Shown here: one piece after another, positions 5,073-12,377 of the stretch
Layout: each line of letters opens with the position of its first letter
Numbering within the stretch: position 1 is the stretch's first letter
The notes under the pieces: model-generated
Seen by the model: only the letters and a program-made list of their open reading frames with translations
The model's database searches: none
Told to the model about the DNA's origin: nothing
IMG/VR virus record: IMGVR_UViG_3300032323_001205
Span: 1 to 26,918 of that record
Length of the DNA stretch: 26,918 nucleotides
Origin: a virus
Strand: one strand, 5' to 3'
Position numbers and translations under genes: made by a program

Positions 5073-5698
5073 TAATTATAAATTATATAGTTTTTATATT
5101 TTTCAAAACTTCTTTCTAGTAAGTCTTGATGTTTTTTTTCATCTAGCGGGCCTGCAAAAAACATTGTAATCTTTTTAAATTTTTTTGGAGCAAGAAAAGA
5201 TCCGTGAAAACCTTTGTGATTATTCAACGCAAACCAATTAGTATCTTCAGGTAATATAGGAAATACTGGATTAAATTCAAATCTAGATCGAGAATCGTAT
5301 TGAACCACATTTGGATTACTAGAATTTGGCAATACATAAAATGTTTCCAAAACATCTCTCATTACAAGATTTTTATATGATGTAGGTCCTATTATATTGC
5401 CCACTATATTTTTTGAAATAGGATCTTGATGAGGTTTATTGTATAAAATCTGTTCTCTAAAATCAATGTGTAATTTATTATCAAAATCCTCAAATGGCAG
5501 CATACGAACAATTTTTTCAAGATTGGGAAAAATTTCACGCAAATCAGAATCTATAGGTTGATTATATTTTTTAAATTCAACCCAGTCCCAATCCTGATGC
5601 CTAGTTTTTCGATCATTAAAATATTCGAGAACTTGATTTCTATCCAAATTGAGTCTAGGAATATCAATTGGTAAAAAGATGATGTTGTCCAGATTCAT
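5072..5698 (-). CDS. Putative 2-oxoglutarate/Fe(II)-dependent oxygenase
   Basis: The 208-residue protein has the layout of a small 2OG-Fe(II) oxygenase. A HxD iron pair is seen as PHQD (H90, D92), a distal histidine in GFHGS (H165), and a basic residue about ten positions later (K175/K176) that could bind 2-oxoglutarate. Around them are predicted beta strands (NWFALNN, ITMFFAG). The likely start is ATG 5698; the frame can be extended 16 codons to a TTG at 5746, but that overlaps the RNA B promoter and has no ribosome binding site. The gene lies alone with its 46-codon partner on the minus strand, between the two RNA copies. Substrate unknown; the family call rests on few motifs. Confidence 0.5.
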   Translation of the reverse strand: MNLDNIIFLPIDIPRLNLDRNQVLEYFNDRKTRHQDWDWVEFKKYNQPIDSDLREIFPNLEKIVRMLPFEDFDNKLHIDFREQILYNKPHQDPISKNIVGNIIGPTSYKNLVMRDVLETFYVLPNSSNPNVVQYDSRSRFEFNPVFPILPEDTNWFALNNHKGFHGSFLAPKKFKKITMFFAGPLDEKKHQDLLERSFEKYKNYIIYN

Positions 5699-5739
5699 AT
5701 ATTTATTTAATCTTTTGGAAAACAAACTTAAAAAAGTTG

Positions 5740-5768
5740 TTGACAAGTTGATTCAATTAGTATATAAT
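5740..5768 (+). promoter_or_regulatory. Promoter of structured RNA copy B and the DUF2828 gene
   Basis: A perfect -35 TTGACA (5740-5745) and perfect -10 TATAAT (5763-5768) are 17 bases apart. The predicted start is near 5775. No other good promoter is seen before 6320, so this one probably drives both the RNA and the protein. Confidence 0.85.
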
Positions 5769-5774
5769 TAACAC

Positions 5775-6319
5775 ATAGTAAGCAGAGATGCTTGTAGAGA
5801 GTTTTAGGATCGGTACAGCAACATTCATATTATTATGGATCGCTGGTCACCATGGTAGTTAACTGGAGCAGAGTGCGTAAAACCACCGAGTGTTGAAAGG
5901 TAACTATTGAAATGGCCCAGCAAACTCAGAGTGATGGCCTGAGTAAAATAAAAGCAGTCAACAACGATCCTGTTTGTATTCTAGGATGATTACAGCAAAT
6001 TAAACATTAAATCTGAACTAACTGCTATAGAAGATGGTCGCAGGACACCGTAGAAATACTGTTCTAGGAAACTAGACATTGAAGGAATAGACGACACATT
6101 GGAAAGACTTTGTATGTTGCTAGTAGCAGACACAATTACTAGATAGTCAACATGAATTGTTGATAGGGTCAAGGTAACTGAACCGATATACAGGGGAAAG
6201 GCTGACCAGAAAATAAAAACACCAGTTACGCTCATCCTGCTAGAGACATAGAATGTTAACAGCAAATTTAAATTTCAACCAATAACTGAAAAAAACACAT
6301 TCTGATAAAGGAAAAGAAA
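5775..6319 (+). ncRNA. Structured RNA family copy B plus long structured leader of the DUF2828 gene
   Basis: AGGATCG (5806-5812) pairs with CGATCCT (5965-5971). ACTCAG (5924-5929) pairs with CTGAGT (5939-5944) around the loop AGTGATGGC, as in copy A. AGTTA (5857-5861) can pair with TAACT (5901-5905). The conserved 3' tail runs to 5990. Beyond it, 5991-6300 has no gene but folds locally: TCTAG-GAAA-CTAGA (6063-6076), TCAAC/GTTGA (6147-6163) and GTAACTG/CAGTTAC (6174-6229). No terminator separates RNA and gene, so the RNA may be processed from, or act within, a ~545-base 5' untranslated region. Confidence 0.75.
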
Positions 6320-7735
6320 ATGAACGCATTTGTAAACGCAGTAGCAAATCAAGAAGCCCGTACTGCCAATGGCATGAAGGCTCGTAAGTCAACCGCTAAC
6401 TCAGTGGTTGATCTGTTCTACAACATCGGTGCAAGCCGTGGTAAGAACATTATCCCAGCATTCACTGCGGCTTATGTGCAAGACAAGGACCTCGCACTGC
6501 GTGTGGCTTTGTGGGCACGTGATGCACGTGGTGGTGCAGGCGAACGACAACTGTTCCGTGATATCTTGTCATACTTGGAAAAGCATGACCCAGAAGCGGC
6601 AGCACGTTTGCTAGTTAAGATTCCTGAAGTAGGTCGTTTCGATGACTTGTTTGTCTTTAAGGACAAGGATCTTAAGGCTAAGGCATATACTTTGCTAGGT
6701 GAAAACCTTCGTGCAAAGAATGGCTTGGCAGCTAAGTGGACTCCTCGTAAGGGCGAAGTTGCACGTGAAATCCGCGAATTCTTCGGAATGACTCCTAAGC
6801 AATATCGTAAGCAACTTGTGTCAATGACTAAGGTTGTTGAAACACAAATGTGTGCGAATGATTGGGATAATATCAACTACTCACATGTGCCTTCACAGGC
6901 ATCACGAATCTATAAGAAGGCGTTCAACCGTCATTCTACTACATTCGCTGAATATGTGGCTAAGTTGGTGAGTGGTGACAAGACTGTGAAGGTCAATGCT
7001 TCGGCAGTGTTCCCTCATGAAGTCTTGAAGGGTATGATTTCCCCGTACGGCCGTGCTAACTTGGGTAAGACTGAGTTGGATCACGTAACCGCACAATGGG
7101 ACGCATTGCCTAACTACATGAACGATGCAAACATTCTACCATTGGTAGACGTATCTGGTTCTATGTCTTGCCCAGCAGGCGGAACTGGTTCTGTAACATG
7201 TTTGGACGTTGCTGTTTCGCTTGGTCTATACCTAGCTGACAAGAACAAGGGTGCGTTCAAGGACACATTCTTGACTTTCAGTGGTACCCCTGAACTACTT
7301 ACTCTGAAGGGTGATATCGTTCAGAAGATTAACCAAATGGTTCAATCTAAGTGGGCAATGGACACTAACTTGCACAAGGCTATGGACAAGATCCTAAGTG
7401 TTGCAGTCAAGAACTCTGTTCCTGAAAGCGATATGCCTAAGATGTTGTTGATCCTTTCTGACATGCAGTTTAATCAATGTGTAACCCACGATGATTCTGC
7501 AATGGAAATGATCCAACGCAAGTATGAAGCAGCCGGCTACACTGCGCCTAGCGTAGTGTTCTGGAACTTGAACAGTAAGGGCAATGCTCCTGTCAAGTCA
7601 GACAATAGTGGTGCGGCTCTAGTCTCTGGCTTTAGCCCAAGCATCATGGCAAGTTTGCTAGGTGCTGATCCTTCTGAATTCACCCCAGAAGGCGTAATGC
7701 TAAAGACAATTATGAACTATCGTTACGCATGTTAA
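6320..7735 (+). CDS. DUF2828 / von Willebrand A domain protein (Ro60-like architecture)
   Basis: The 471-residue protein has an alpha-helical N-terminal domain (about 1-260) and a C-terminal von Willebrand factor A domain. Landmarks of the N-terminal domain are ALWARDARGGAGERQLFRDIL (64-84) and IPEVGRFDDLF (101-111), typical of DUF2828. The vWA metal site is complete: D277-x-S279-x-S281, T349 and D381. A helical repeat followed by a vWA domain is the layout of TROVE/Ro60 proteins, which bind misfolded and Y RNAs; direct kinship is inferred. The start has a good AAAGGA site 7 bases before ATG. The gene is preceded by the structured RNA leader (5775-6319) and followed by a strong terminator, so it forms its own unit. 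Confidence 0.8.
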   Translation: MNAFVNAVANQEARTANGMKARKSTANSVVDLFYNIGASRGKNIIPAFTAAYVQDKDLALRVALWARDARGGAGERQLFRDILSYLEKHDPEAAARLLVKIPEVGRFDDLFVFKDKDLKAKAYTLLGENLRAKNGLAAKWTPRKGEVAREIREFFGMTPKQYRKQLVSMTKVVETQMCANDWDNINYSHVPSQASRIYKKAFNRHSTTFAEYVAKLVSGDKTVKVNASAVFPHEVLKGMISPYGRANLGKTELDHVTAQWDALPNYMNDANILPLVDVSGSMSCPAGGTGSVTCLDVAVSLGLYLADKNKGAFKDTFLTFSGTPELLTLKGDIVQKINQMVQSKWAMDTNLHKAMDKILSVAVKNSVPESDMPKMLLILSDMQFNQCVTHDDSAMEMIQRKYEAAGYTAPSVVFWNLNSKGNAPVKSDNSGAALVSGFSPSIMASLLGADPSEFTPEGVMLKTIMNYRYAC

Positions 7736-7753
7736 AGTGCTAACGTAACCCCC

Positions 7754-7782
7754 AAAGGTGTTGTAGAAATACAACACCTTTT
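7754..7782 (+). terminator. Intrinsic terminator of the DUF2828 unit
   Basis: A perfect 12-bp stem (7754-7765 with 7770-7781) has a GAAA tetraloop and ends in a short T run. Confidence 0.9.
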
Positions 7783-7796
7783 CCCATATCCAAAGT

Positions 7797-7825
7797 TTGA
7801 CAATAAAAGAGTTTGGGTATATAAT
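7797..7825 (+). promoter_or_regulatory. Promoter of the phosphatase operon
   Basis: TTGACA (7797-7802) and TATAAT (7820-7825) are separated by 17 bases. The spacer keeps the TTTGGGTA element shared with promoters at 12590, 12852 and 17941. Confidence 0.9.
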
Positions 7826-7845
7826 AAGGTATTAAGGAGTTAGAA

Positions 7846-8316
7846 ATGTGGATTGAAAACGTAGCCGCCGCAGATATACCTACTAGGTTTCATCACGAAG
7901 CCGGCGAGAATAGTATGCTGATTAGCATTGTTGACCCAGGTAGTTGGAGACCAACACCTGCTCACAAGTTCAAAGAGATTCACAATTTTGAATTCTTAGA
8001 CGTAGAAAAGAATGATGTGGTTCTTGATGAGGCAATGCGTTGCAGTCAAGAACAAGCAAACGAATTGGTAAGACTATTGCAACATGCCAAAGACAATAGA
8101 ATGAATGTTGTTGTTCATTGCTTTGCAGGTATCTGTCGCAGTGGTGCAGTTTGTGAAGTAGGTGTTATGATGGGGTTTGATGACACTGGTAGGTTTCGCA
8201 GTCCAAACTTATTGGTCAAGCATCGTATGATGAAGGCATTAGGTTGGACATATGACGAAGATGAAAAGCCAAACGTTGATAACTGGAGAACGTTTAAACT
8301 AGGATGGGAAAGATGA
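7846..8316 (+). CDS. Dual-specificity/tyrosine-phosphatase-like protein
   Basis: The 156-residue protein contains the cysteine phosphatase loop HCFAGICRSG (91-100), with nucleophile C92 and phosphate-binding R98 in CX5R. The order (N-terminal strands, acidic segment, P-loop, helical end) fits small phage dual-specificity phosphatases. An additional cysteine, C97, lies inside the loop and could be redox active. AAGGAG precedes ATG 7846 at a normal distance. The stop overlaps the next start (ATGA), so it leads a four-gene operon ending at 9475. The target may be a phosphoprotein or RNA 5' phosphate; this is not shown by the sequence. Confidence 0.8.
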   Translation: MWIENVAAADIPTRFHHEAGENSMLISIVDPGSWRPTPAHKFKEIHNFEFLDVEKNDVVLDEAMRCSQEQANELVRLLQHAKDNRMNVVVHCFAGICRSGAVCEVGVMMGFDDTGRFRSPNLLVKHRMMKALGWTYDEDEKPNVDNWRTFKLGWER

Positions 8317-8621
8317 ACAAGTTAAGCGAAGATGGAAATGTAGCAGTGTTGTATAGTCCTGGCTTTGGTGCAGGATGGTACACATGGAACTATGAGTATC
8401 CTGAAATTCTTTTTGATCCAGCAATCGTAAAGTTTGTTGAGAAAAAACAGTTTGAGGAATTGGCAACATATGTAACATTGAAGTATCCAGATATATACAC
8501 AGGTGGCATGAAAGACTTGGAGGTTATGTGGATACCAGAAGGTACATTGTTTAAAGTAAATGAGTATGATGGCTCTGAATCAATTGAATTGAAAGAAAAC
8601 GACAATTGGTTAGTGGCGTAA
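8313..8621 (+). CDS. Conserved-looking hypothetical protein (102 aa)
   Basis: ATG 8313 overlaps the upstream TGA (ATGA) and has GGGA just before it, so it is preferred over the in-frame ATG at 8304. The acidic protein begins with a VAVLYSPGFGAGWYTWN segment and ends in beta-strand-like sequence. I recognise no domain or membrane segment. It is the second gene of the phosphatase operon. Confidence 0.7.
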   Translation: MNKLSEDGNVAVLYSPGFGAGWYTWNYEYPEILFDPAIVKFVEKKQFEELATYVTLKYPDIYTGGMKDLEVMWIPEGTLFKVNEYDGSESIELKENDNWLVA

Positions 8622-8630
8622 AGGAATGTA

Positions 8631-8846
8631 ATGTATAAAATAAAGGAACTAGAATTTACAGACTTGCTATCAGCAATGGATTATGCTAAGTCACTGAATG
8701 AGTTTGTATCTATCGTGGGTCCAAACTTTGAAGTATGTGGTATGTTCGGTGTTGATAGTGTAACTGACGGCAAGTGCCCAGATGGCATTGCGTATGACTG
8801 GAACAAAGAAAGCCGAATAGGTAGAGTAAAGAAAGAGAGGGTATAA
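8631..8846 (+). CDS. Small hypothetical protein (71 aa)
   Basis: ATG 8631 follows AAAGGA with 5-6 bases between. The product has a helix (DLLSAMDYAKSLN), a strand pair (EFVSIVGPNFEVCGMFGVDSV) and a basic end (RIGRVKKERV), suggesting a compact domain. Its TAA overlaps the next start codon by one base. Third gene of the operon; function unknown. Confidence 0.7.
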   Translation: MYKIKELEFTDLLSAMDYAKSLNEFVSIVGPNFEVCGMFGVDSVTDGKCPDGIAYDWNKESRIGRVKKERV

Positions 8847-9448
8847 TGCCTGCAACCTTTTTAACAAGTGACACCCACTTTGGTCATGCCGGAGTGTGTA
8901 AGTTTACAGAAGCAGACGGAGTCACAAAGATTCGTCCATGGACTGATCCAGATGAAATGGATGAGGAAATGATTAAACGTTGGAATGCAACGGTACGCCC
9001 TAACGATAAAGTTTATCACTTAGGTGATGTAGTTATCAATCGTAAGGCATTAAAGACGTTAGCACGATTAAACGGTGATAAAGTCTTGATTCGTGGCAAC
9101 CATGATATCTTCTGTGATGATGAATATAGAACTTACTTCCGTGAATTACGTGCATATCATGTAATGAACGGAATGATATTAAGTCATATCCCGTTACATG
9201 AAGCAAGTTTAGGTAGATTTGGCGTCAACATTCATGGTCACTTACATACTAGTAGAGTGAAAAAGGCTAGGGGAATTGACGCTAAGACAGGTGCAACATT
9301 ATACAGCATAGAAAACGATGTCCGTTATCATTGCGTATGTGTTGAACAAACTGATTTTACTCCTATCTTATTCGAGGATGTTATCAAACGAATCGAGGCA
9401 GAAGGTGGAACAGTTGGTATGCGAAGTGGGAACGGACCCACAATGTAA
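8846..9448 (+). CDS. Calcineurin-like metallophosphoesterase
   Basis: The 200-residue protein carries all blocks of the family: D9-x-H11 (SDTHFGH), GD61 (HLGDV), GNHD 84-87, H114 (SHIP) and GHLH 131-134. Together they form the two-metal site. Phage relatives are phosphodiesterases or phosphatases of nucleotides or nucleic acids; the substrate here is not evident. The start codon overlaps the upstream stop (TAATG) after a GAGGG site. The gene is last in the operon and is followed immediately by a terminator that overlaps its stop codon. Confidence 0.88.
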   Translation: MPATFLTSDTHFGHAGVCKFTEADGVTKIRPWTDPDEMDEEMIKRWNATVRPNDKVYHLGDVVINRKALKTLARLNGDKVLIRGNHDIFCDDEYRTYFRELRAYHVMNGMILSHIPLHEASLGRFGVNIHGHLHTSRVKKARGIDAKTGATLYSIENDVRYHCVCVEQTDFTPILFEDVIKRIEAEGGTVGMRSGNGPTM

Positions 9449-9475
9449 AATAGACCCTTCGGGGTCTATTTTTTT
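9448..9475 (+). terminator. Intrinsic terminator of the phosphatase operon
   Basis: A 10-bp stem (9448-9457 with 9462-9471) has a TTCG tetraloop and is followed by a run of T. Confidence 0.93.
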
Positions 9476-9517
9476 GTTTATAATTTTTGATATGCAAAGT
9501 AATCGGCTCTAATAGGA

Positions 9518-10096
9518 TTATTTAATACCAATCATCATATAACGTATATAAGATAATCCAGAATATTCGATTTTCTTTTGTTCACTATAAAGTAATGTAC
9601 TGACTTTATATCTTTCAGTAAACTCTACAATTGAATCTACTGATTGTTTTATTTCCCACAATGAGTGACCAACATTCAAGTTAGTTGTTTGTAAACATAC
9701 TAAACGGTTATCAGGAATCTTATCATACCATTCGACTCCTTCAAATTGATCAACACTACAGTTAATAAAAATAGATTCACTACCTGTTGCAGTAAAATTT
9801 ATTTTTGACGCATCAGCCACGTGATTATATACCTTTGGATATTCATATTTCCATGTATCACATATTTTATTTGCAACGTCAATTGAATTACTGTCTAAAT
9901 CATAACAATTAAATACACCATAGTATTTTGGTTTTCTAACAATCATCATAAATGCTAGTGTGTTATGCCAAGAGCCAAGTATATTAACAGCAGGATTAAC
10001 CATTCCTCTATTATGCATTGCTTTTTCTAATTCATCACATAGCCAAATCTTACTAGATATTAAACCATGTGAAAATGATTCATACGCATTATTCAT
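9518..10096 (-). CDS. Putative class I SAM-dependent methyltransferase
   Basis: The 192-residue protein shows a Rossmann start (VNILGSWHN, 38-45) and an acidic strand end (CYDLDSNSIDVA, 64-75) that would bind AdoMet ribose. DASK near 95-98 and FINC follow as later strands. It lacks the classical GxGxG, so the call is tentative. Its ATG overlaps the TGA of the upstream PP-loop gene by 4 bases, so the two are translationally coupled and probably act on one pathway. The gene converges on the terminated phosphatase operon. The target of methylation is unknown. Confidence 0.55.
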   Translation of the reverse strand: MNNAYESFSHGLISSKIWLCDELEKAMHNRGMVNPAVNILGSWHNTLAFMMIVRKPKYYGVFNCYDLDSNSIDVANKICDTWKYEYPKVYNHVADASKINFTATGSESIFINCSVDQFEGVEWYDKIPDNRLVCLQTTNLNVGHSLWEIKQSVDSIVEFTERYKVSTLLYSEQKKIEYSGLSYIRYMMIGIK

Positions 10097-10974
10097 TTGA
10101 AGCTTTTATTCTCACGTTCAGTAGTATCTAACAATTTTGCAATAGTATCACCCCATTGAATGCCTGGAGTAACTAGTCCCGATTTTTTTATTAGTTCGAT
10201 CTTATATTTTATTATATCAAATGTTTTTTTAGGACATCTTTCCCATCCATAGCTTCTTAGTCTAGTCTCTATTGATGGATATAATTTGCTATACATTTCA
10301 TTCTTAATTAGGTAATCTTTATCAGGGTGTGAAATACTATCTAACTGTAATTGAATAAATTTACATGTTGATTCTAAGCTATGATTTATCATATTGCCTA
10401 TGCCGTCGATATTTTTATCTTTCATAAACAATTCATAACACCCATAACTTAATCTAATTGGGCTAATTACCTTTTGTAATTTATTTTTATGCACCCACGG
10501 CCAATCACCGCCCATAATAGGATGTTTTAATTGTTCTATTAACCAAAAATGACTAGCAACATGTGGTTCTATTATTCTGTATGGAGTCAAGTAATCTAAG
10601 TAATCGCCGTTTTCATAAAAAGAACCTGCATTAAAATCTATATTTTTTTGGTCAATATTGTGTTCTCTACAAAACTTTTCAGCATAATATAAATCGTGGG
10701 TGTTTAATATGCATCCGTCTACTTTAATTACCATTGTTACAGCGGTAAATGGTATTTTTGCTTTAAGCAGTGTTAACAAAACTAATTCACTATCGGTACC
10801 ACCGCTGTATAATACTTCTACATGATTTTTACCCTCAATATGATCTTGGAAAATAGATGTTATATCTCTATCCTTTTTGACTTCACAATCAGTTAATGTG
10901 GTGATAAACTCATTATCAGATAGGATGTGTTTCTTATATCCATTTAAGCCCGACGACCAAGTTTTATATTCCAT
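10093..10974 (-). CDS. PP-loop ATPase (PAPS reductase/QueC/tRNA thiolase superfamily-like)
   Basis: The 293-residue protein has the ATP pyrophosphatase motif SGGTDS at 57-62, preceded by a hydrophobic strand and followed by a helix (ELVLLTLLKAKIPF). No CxxC or iron-sulfur motif typical of thiolases is seen. The rest is unlike the asparagine-synthase-like protein at 2912. Enzymes of this superfamily activate a substrate by adenylation before amidation, thiolation or cyclisation. The overlapping methyltransferase-like gene downstream suggests a two-step modification of a nucleoside, peptide or small molecule. No Shine-Dalgarno is seen; a GATAAATA box lies 4 bases before the ATG. Confidence 0.7.
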   Translation of the reverse strand: MEYKTWSSGLNGYKKHILSDNEFITTLTDCEVKKDRDITSIFQDHIEGKNHVEVLYSGGTDSELVLLTLLKAKIPFTAVTMVIKVDGCILNTHDLYYAEKFCREHNIDQKNIDFNAGSFYENGDYLDYLTPYRIIEPHVASHFWLIEQLKHPIMGGDWPWVHKNKLQKVISPIRLSYGCYELFMKDKNIDGIGNMINHSLESTCKFIQLQLDSISHPDKDYLIKNEMYSKLYPSIETRLRSYGWERCPKKTFDIIKYKIELIKKSGLVTPGIQWGDTIAKLLDTTERENKSFK

Positions 10975-10978
10975 ATGC

Positions 10979-11013
10979 TATTTATCAGCATATTTTGTTA
11001 CCTGTACTAAATA
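10979..11013. promoter_or_regulatory. Possible divergent late-type promoters
   Basis: GATAAATA on the minus strand (10986-10979) and ACTAAATA on the plus strand (11006-11013) resemble the T4 late element TATAAATA. They lie 4 and 5 bases from the start codons at 10974 and 11019. No sigma70 pair is evident for either gene. If real, both messages would be nearly leaderless. Confidence 0.35.
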
Positions 11014-11018
11014 ACATT

Positions 11019-11477
11019 ATGCTACACTTCATAACAGACCTAACACACAAATTATTAAGCTTTATAAAAGATGACCCGGTAAGACCGGAAATACCCACTG
11101 ATTTCCGAGTAAGTGATGGTAGAATAGTAGCGGCTCTTGCAGAAAATCAAGACGATCCAGATGCAATGGTCTGTGTCAGTTTTCATGATTTTGTTCCAGT
11201 GGGGGTAGATGATTTACATAATGTTTCTCATGTCCCTACAACGGCAGTATTTTATACTATATGGAGTTATAAAGCTGGAAAAGGTGCAGAATTACTTATT
11301 CGTGCAGTTAAGGGTATACAGGAACAATATCCAAGTGTTACTAGATTTGTAACATTAAGTCCTAAAACTAATATGGCAAGAAGATTTCATTTAAAAAACG
11401 GTGCTATTGTTTTCAGAGAAAATATAGAAACTGTAAATTATGAATATACTAATGTAGCAAATAATGTGAAAGATTAA
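11019..11477 (+). CDS. GNAT-like acetyltransferase
   Basis: The 152-residue protein has the later GNAT blocks. A strand VFYTIWS (77-83) leads into YKAGKGAELLIRAV (84-97), which resembles the acetyl-CoA-binding R/Q-x-x-G-x-G/A turn. SPKTNMARRFHLKNGAIVF (114-132) matches the N-x-x-A-x-x-x-Y/F-x-x-x-G segment. I used ATG 11019; an upstream TTG at 10995 has no ribosome binding site. Two short genes follow closely (gaps of 1 and -1 bases), giving a three-gene unit. Substrate unknown; medium confidence in the family. Confidence 0.55.
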   Translation: MLHFITDLTHKLLSFIKDDPVRPEIPTDFRVSDGRIVAALAENQDDPDAMVCVSFHDFVPVGVDDLHNVSHVPTTAVFYTIWSYKAGKGAELLIRAVKGIQEQYPSVTRFVTLSPKTNMARRFHLKNGAIVFRENIETVNYEYTNVANNVKD

Positions 11478-11478
11478 A

Positions 11479-11766
11479 ATGAATGATGAAAATCCTCAAG
11501 TTGATGTAGACGAAGAAGAATATGAAATCTGGCAGTTTGAGCATAGTATCAATCTAGCTCAAGAATTTATAGATGAAGTTATTTTCCCACAAATCGATGA
11601 ATTTGAATGTGAAAATGAAGATGAAAAATATGTAGACGGCACCTTAACTTTTGGATTATTTTGTGAATTAGTTTCTAGATTAGGTGAAATGGGTTATACC
11701 GAAGAAGAACTACACCTTTATATAAAAGAATATTTAAACACATCAATAGGACAGGTAATACATTAA
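11479..11766 (+). CDS. Acidic hypothetical protein (95 aa)
   Basis: The gene starts one base after the stop of the GNAT-like gene and its TAA overlaps the next ATG. The protein is very acidic (DVDEEEYEIW, ECENEDEKYVDG) and mostly helical. No domain is recognised. A highly acidic small protein might mimic nucleic acid or bind a basic partner, but nothing here shows it. Confidence 0.65.
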   Translation: MNDENPQVDVDEEEYEIWQFEHSINLAQEFIDEVIFPQIDEFECENEDEKYVDGTLTFGLFCELVSRLGEMGYTEEELHLYIKEYLNTSIGQVIH

Positions 11767-12212
11767 TGCCGAAAATTAGATTTATTTACCAAAGTGATGA
11801 TCAGGATATTGAGAGAGAATCAATAAGTATCAAAGTATGTGAATTTGTTTCTACCATATTAGATATTCCAGATACTATTGAAATTGTATTTGCACAAATG
11901 CATGTGTCAGTATACGGCAATACTGTTGTAAATCCTAGATTTAAAAATAGAATTAATATTAATAATGTTTTAACTAGTACCGAGATTCCGCAGGTATTGG
12001 TGCATGAGTTAATACACTTAAATCAAATCAAAACTGGTAAATTGGGAATTACTAGTAATGGCAGATATATTTGGAATGGTCGCCAAATCTCAGTGGACCC
12101 AAACATCAATTATGATACACTACCGTGGGAAAAGGATGTTCTATCAAAACAAACTGCTATTTTAATTAAAACAGTTGAACACTTAAGTACTTATAATAGC
12201 GACACCGTTTAA
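11766..12212 (+). CDS. HExxH zinc metallopeptidase-like protein
   Basis: The 148-residue protein has a zinc-binding helix VLVHELIHLNQ with H80-E81-x-x-H84, and a downstream E122 in LPWEKDV that can act as third ligand, as in gluzincins. The rest contains two beta strands before the helix, a minimal zincin fold. It is the last gene of the 11019-12212 unit, with a TAATG overlap. It may process a phage or host protein; no signal peptide is present, so it acts in the cytoplasm or virion. Confidence 0.7.
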   Translation: MPKIRFIYQSDDQDIERESISIKVCEFVSTILDIPDTIEIVFAQMHVSVYGNTVVNPRFKNRININNVLTSTEIPQVLVHELIHLNQIKTGKLGITSNGRYIWNGRQISVDPNINYDTLPWEKDVLSKQTAILIKTVEHLSTYNSDTV

Positions 12213-12219
12213 GTATAAA

Positions 12220-12299
12220 AGTACTCATTTTGCCCCCTCAGGGGCTTCAAAATCGCTAGAGGATTCAGGGATAGACTCTGACACACTTCTAGCGATTTT
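12220..12299 (+). ncRNA. Hairpin RNA element, copy 1 (possible terminator)
   Basis: AAAATCGCTAGA (12249-12260) pairs perfectly with TCTAGCGATTTT (12288-12299) around a 27-base loop containing a GACACA box (12280-12285). A GCCCC/GGGGC hairpin (12232-12245) precedes it and AGTACTCATTTT lies at 12220-12231. A related element with a different stem sequence but the same boxes occurs at 17468-17547. Both stand just before a TTGACAATAAATGG promoter. It may end the upstream transcript. Confidence 0.7.
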
Positions 12300-12308
12300 A
12301 GCCAATAT

Positions 12309-12337
12309 TTGACAATAAATGGATTCTCTGCTATACT
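12309..12337 (+). promoter_or_regulatory. Promoter of gene 12378
   Basis: TTGACA (12309-12314), 17-base spacer starting ATAAATGG, TATACT (12332-12337). Confidence 0.85.
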
Positions 12338-12377
12338 GTAGTTACAGTAGATATTAACCCCGAGAAAGGAAGACGAT

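Noticed and set aside
5699-5746. Longer start of the oxygenase-like gene at TTG 5746
   Set aside because: It overlaps the strong promoter of RNA copy B and has no ribosome binding site. ATG 5698 is preferred.
4761-5990. Copies A and B as hammerhead or group I ribozymes
   Set aside because: The conserved core strings of those ribozymes were not found in either copy.
5990-6265. Minus-strand open frame of 91 codons
   Set aside because: It starts with TTG, has no ribosome binding site, has serine-rich low-information sequence, and lies opposite the structured leader.
10995-11018. TTG start extending the GNAT-like gene by eight residues
   Set aside because: No ribosome binding site is seen, and ATG 11019 lies just inside.
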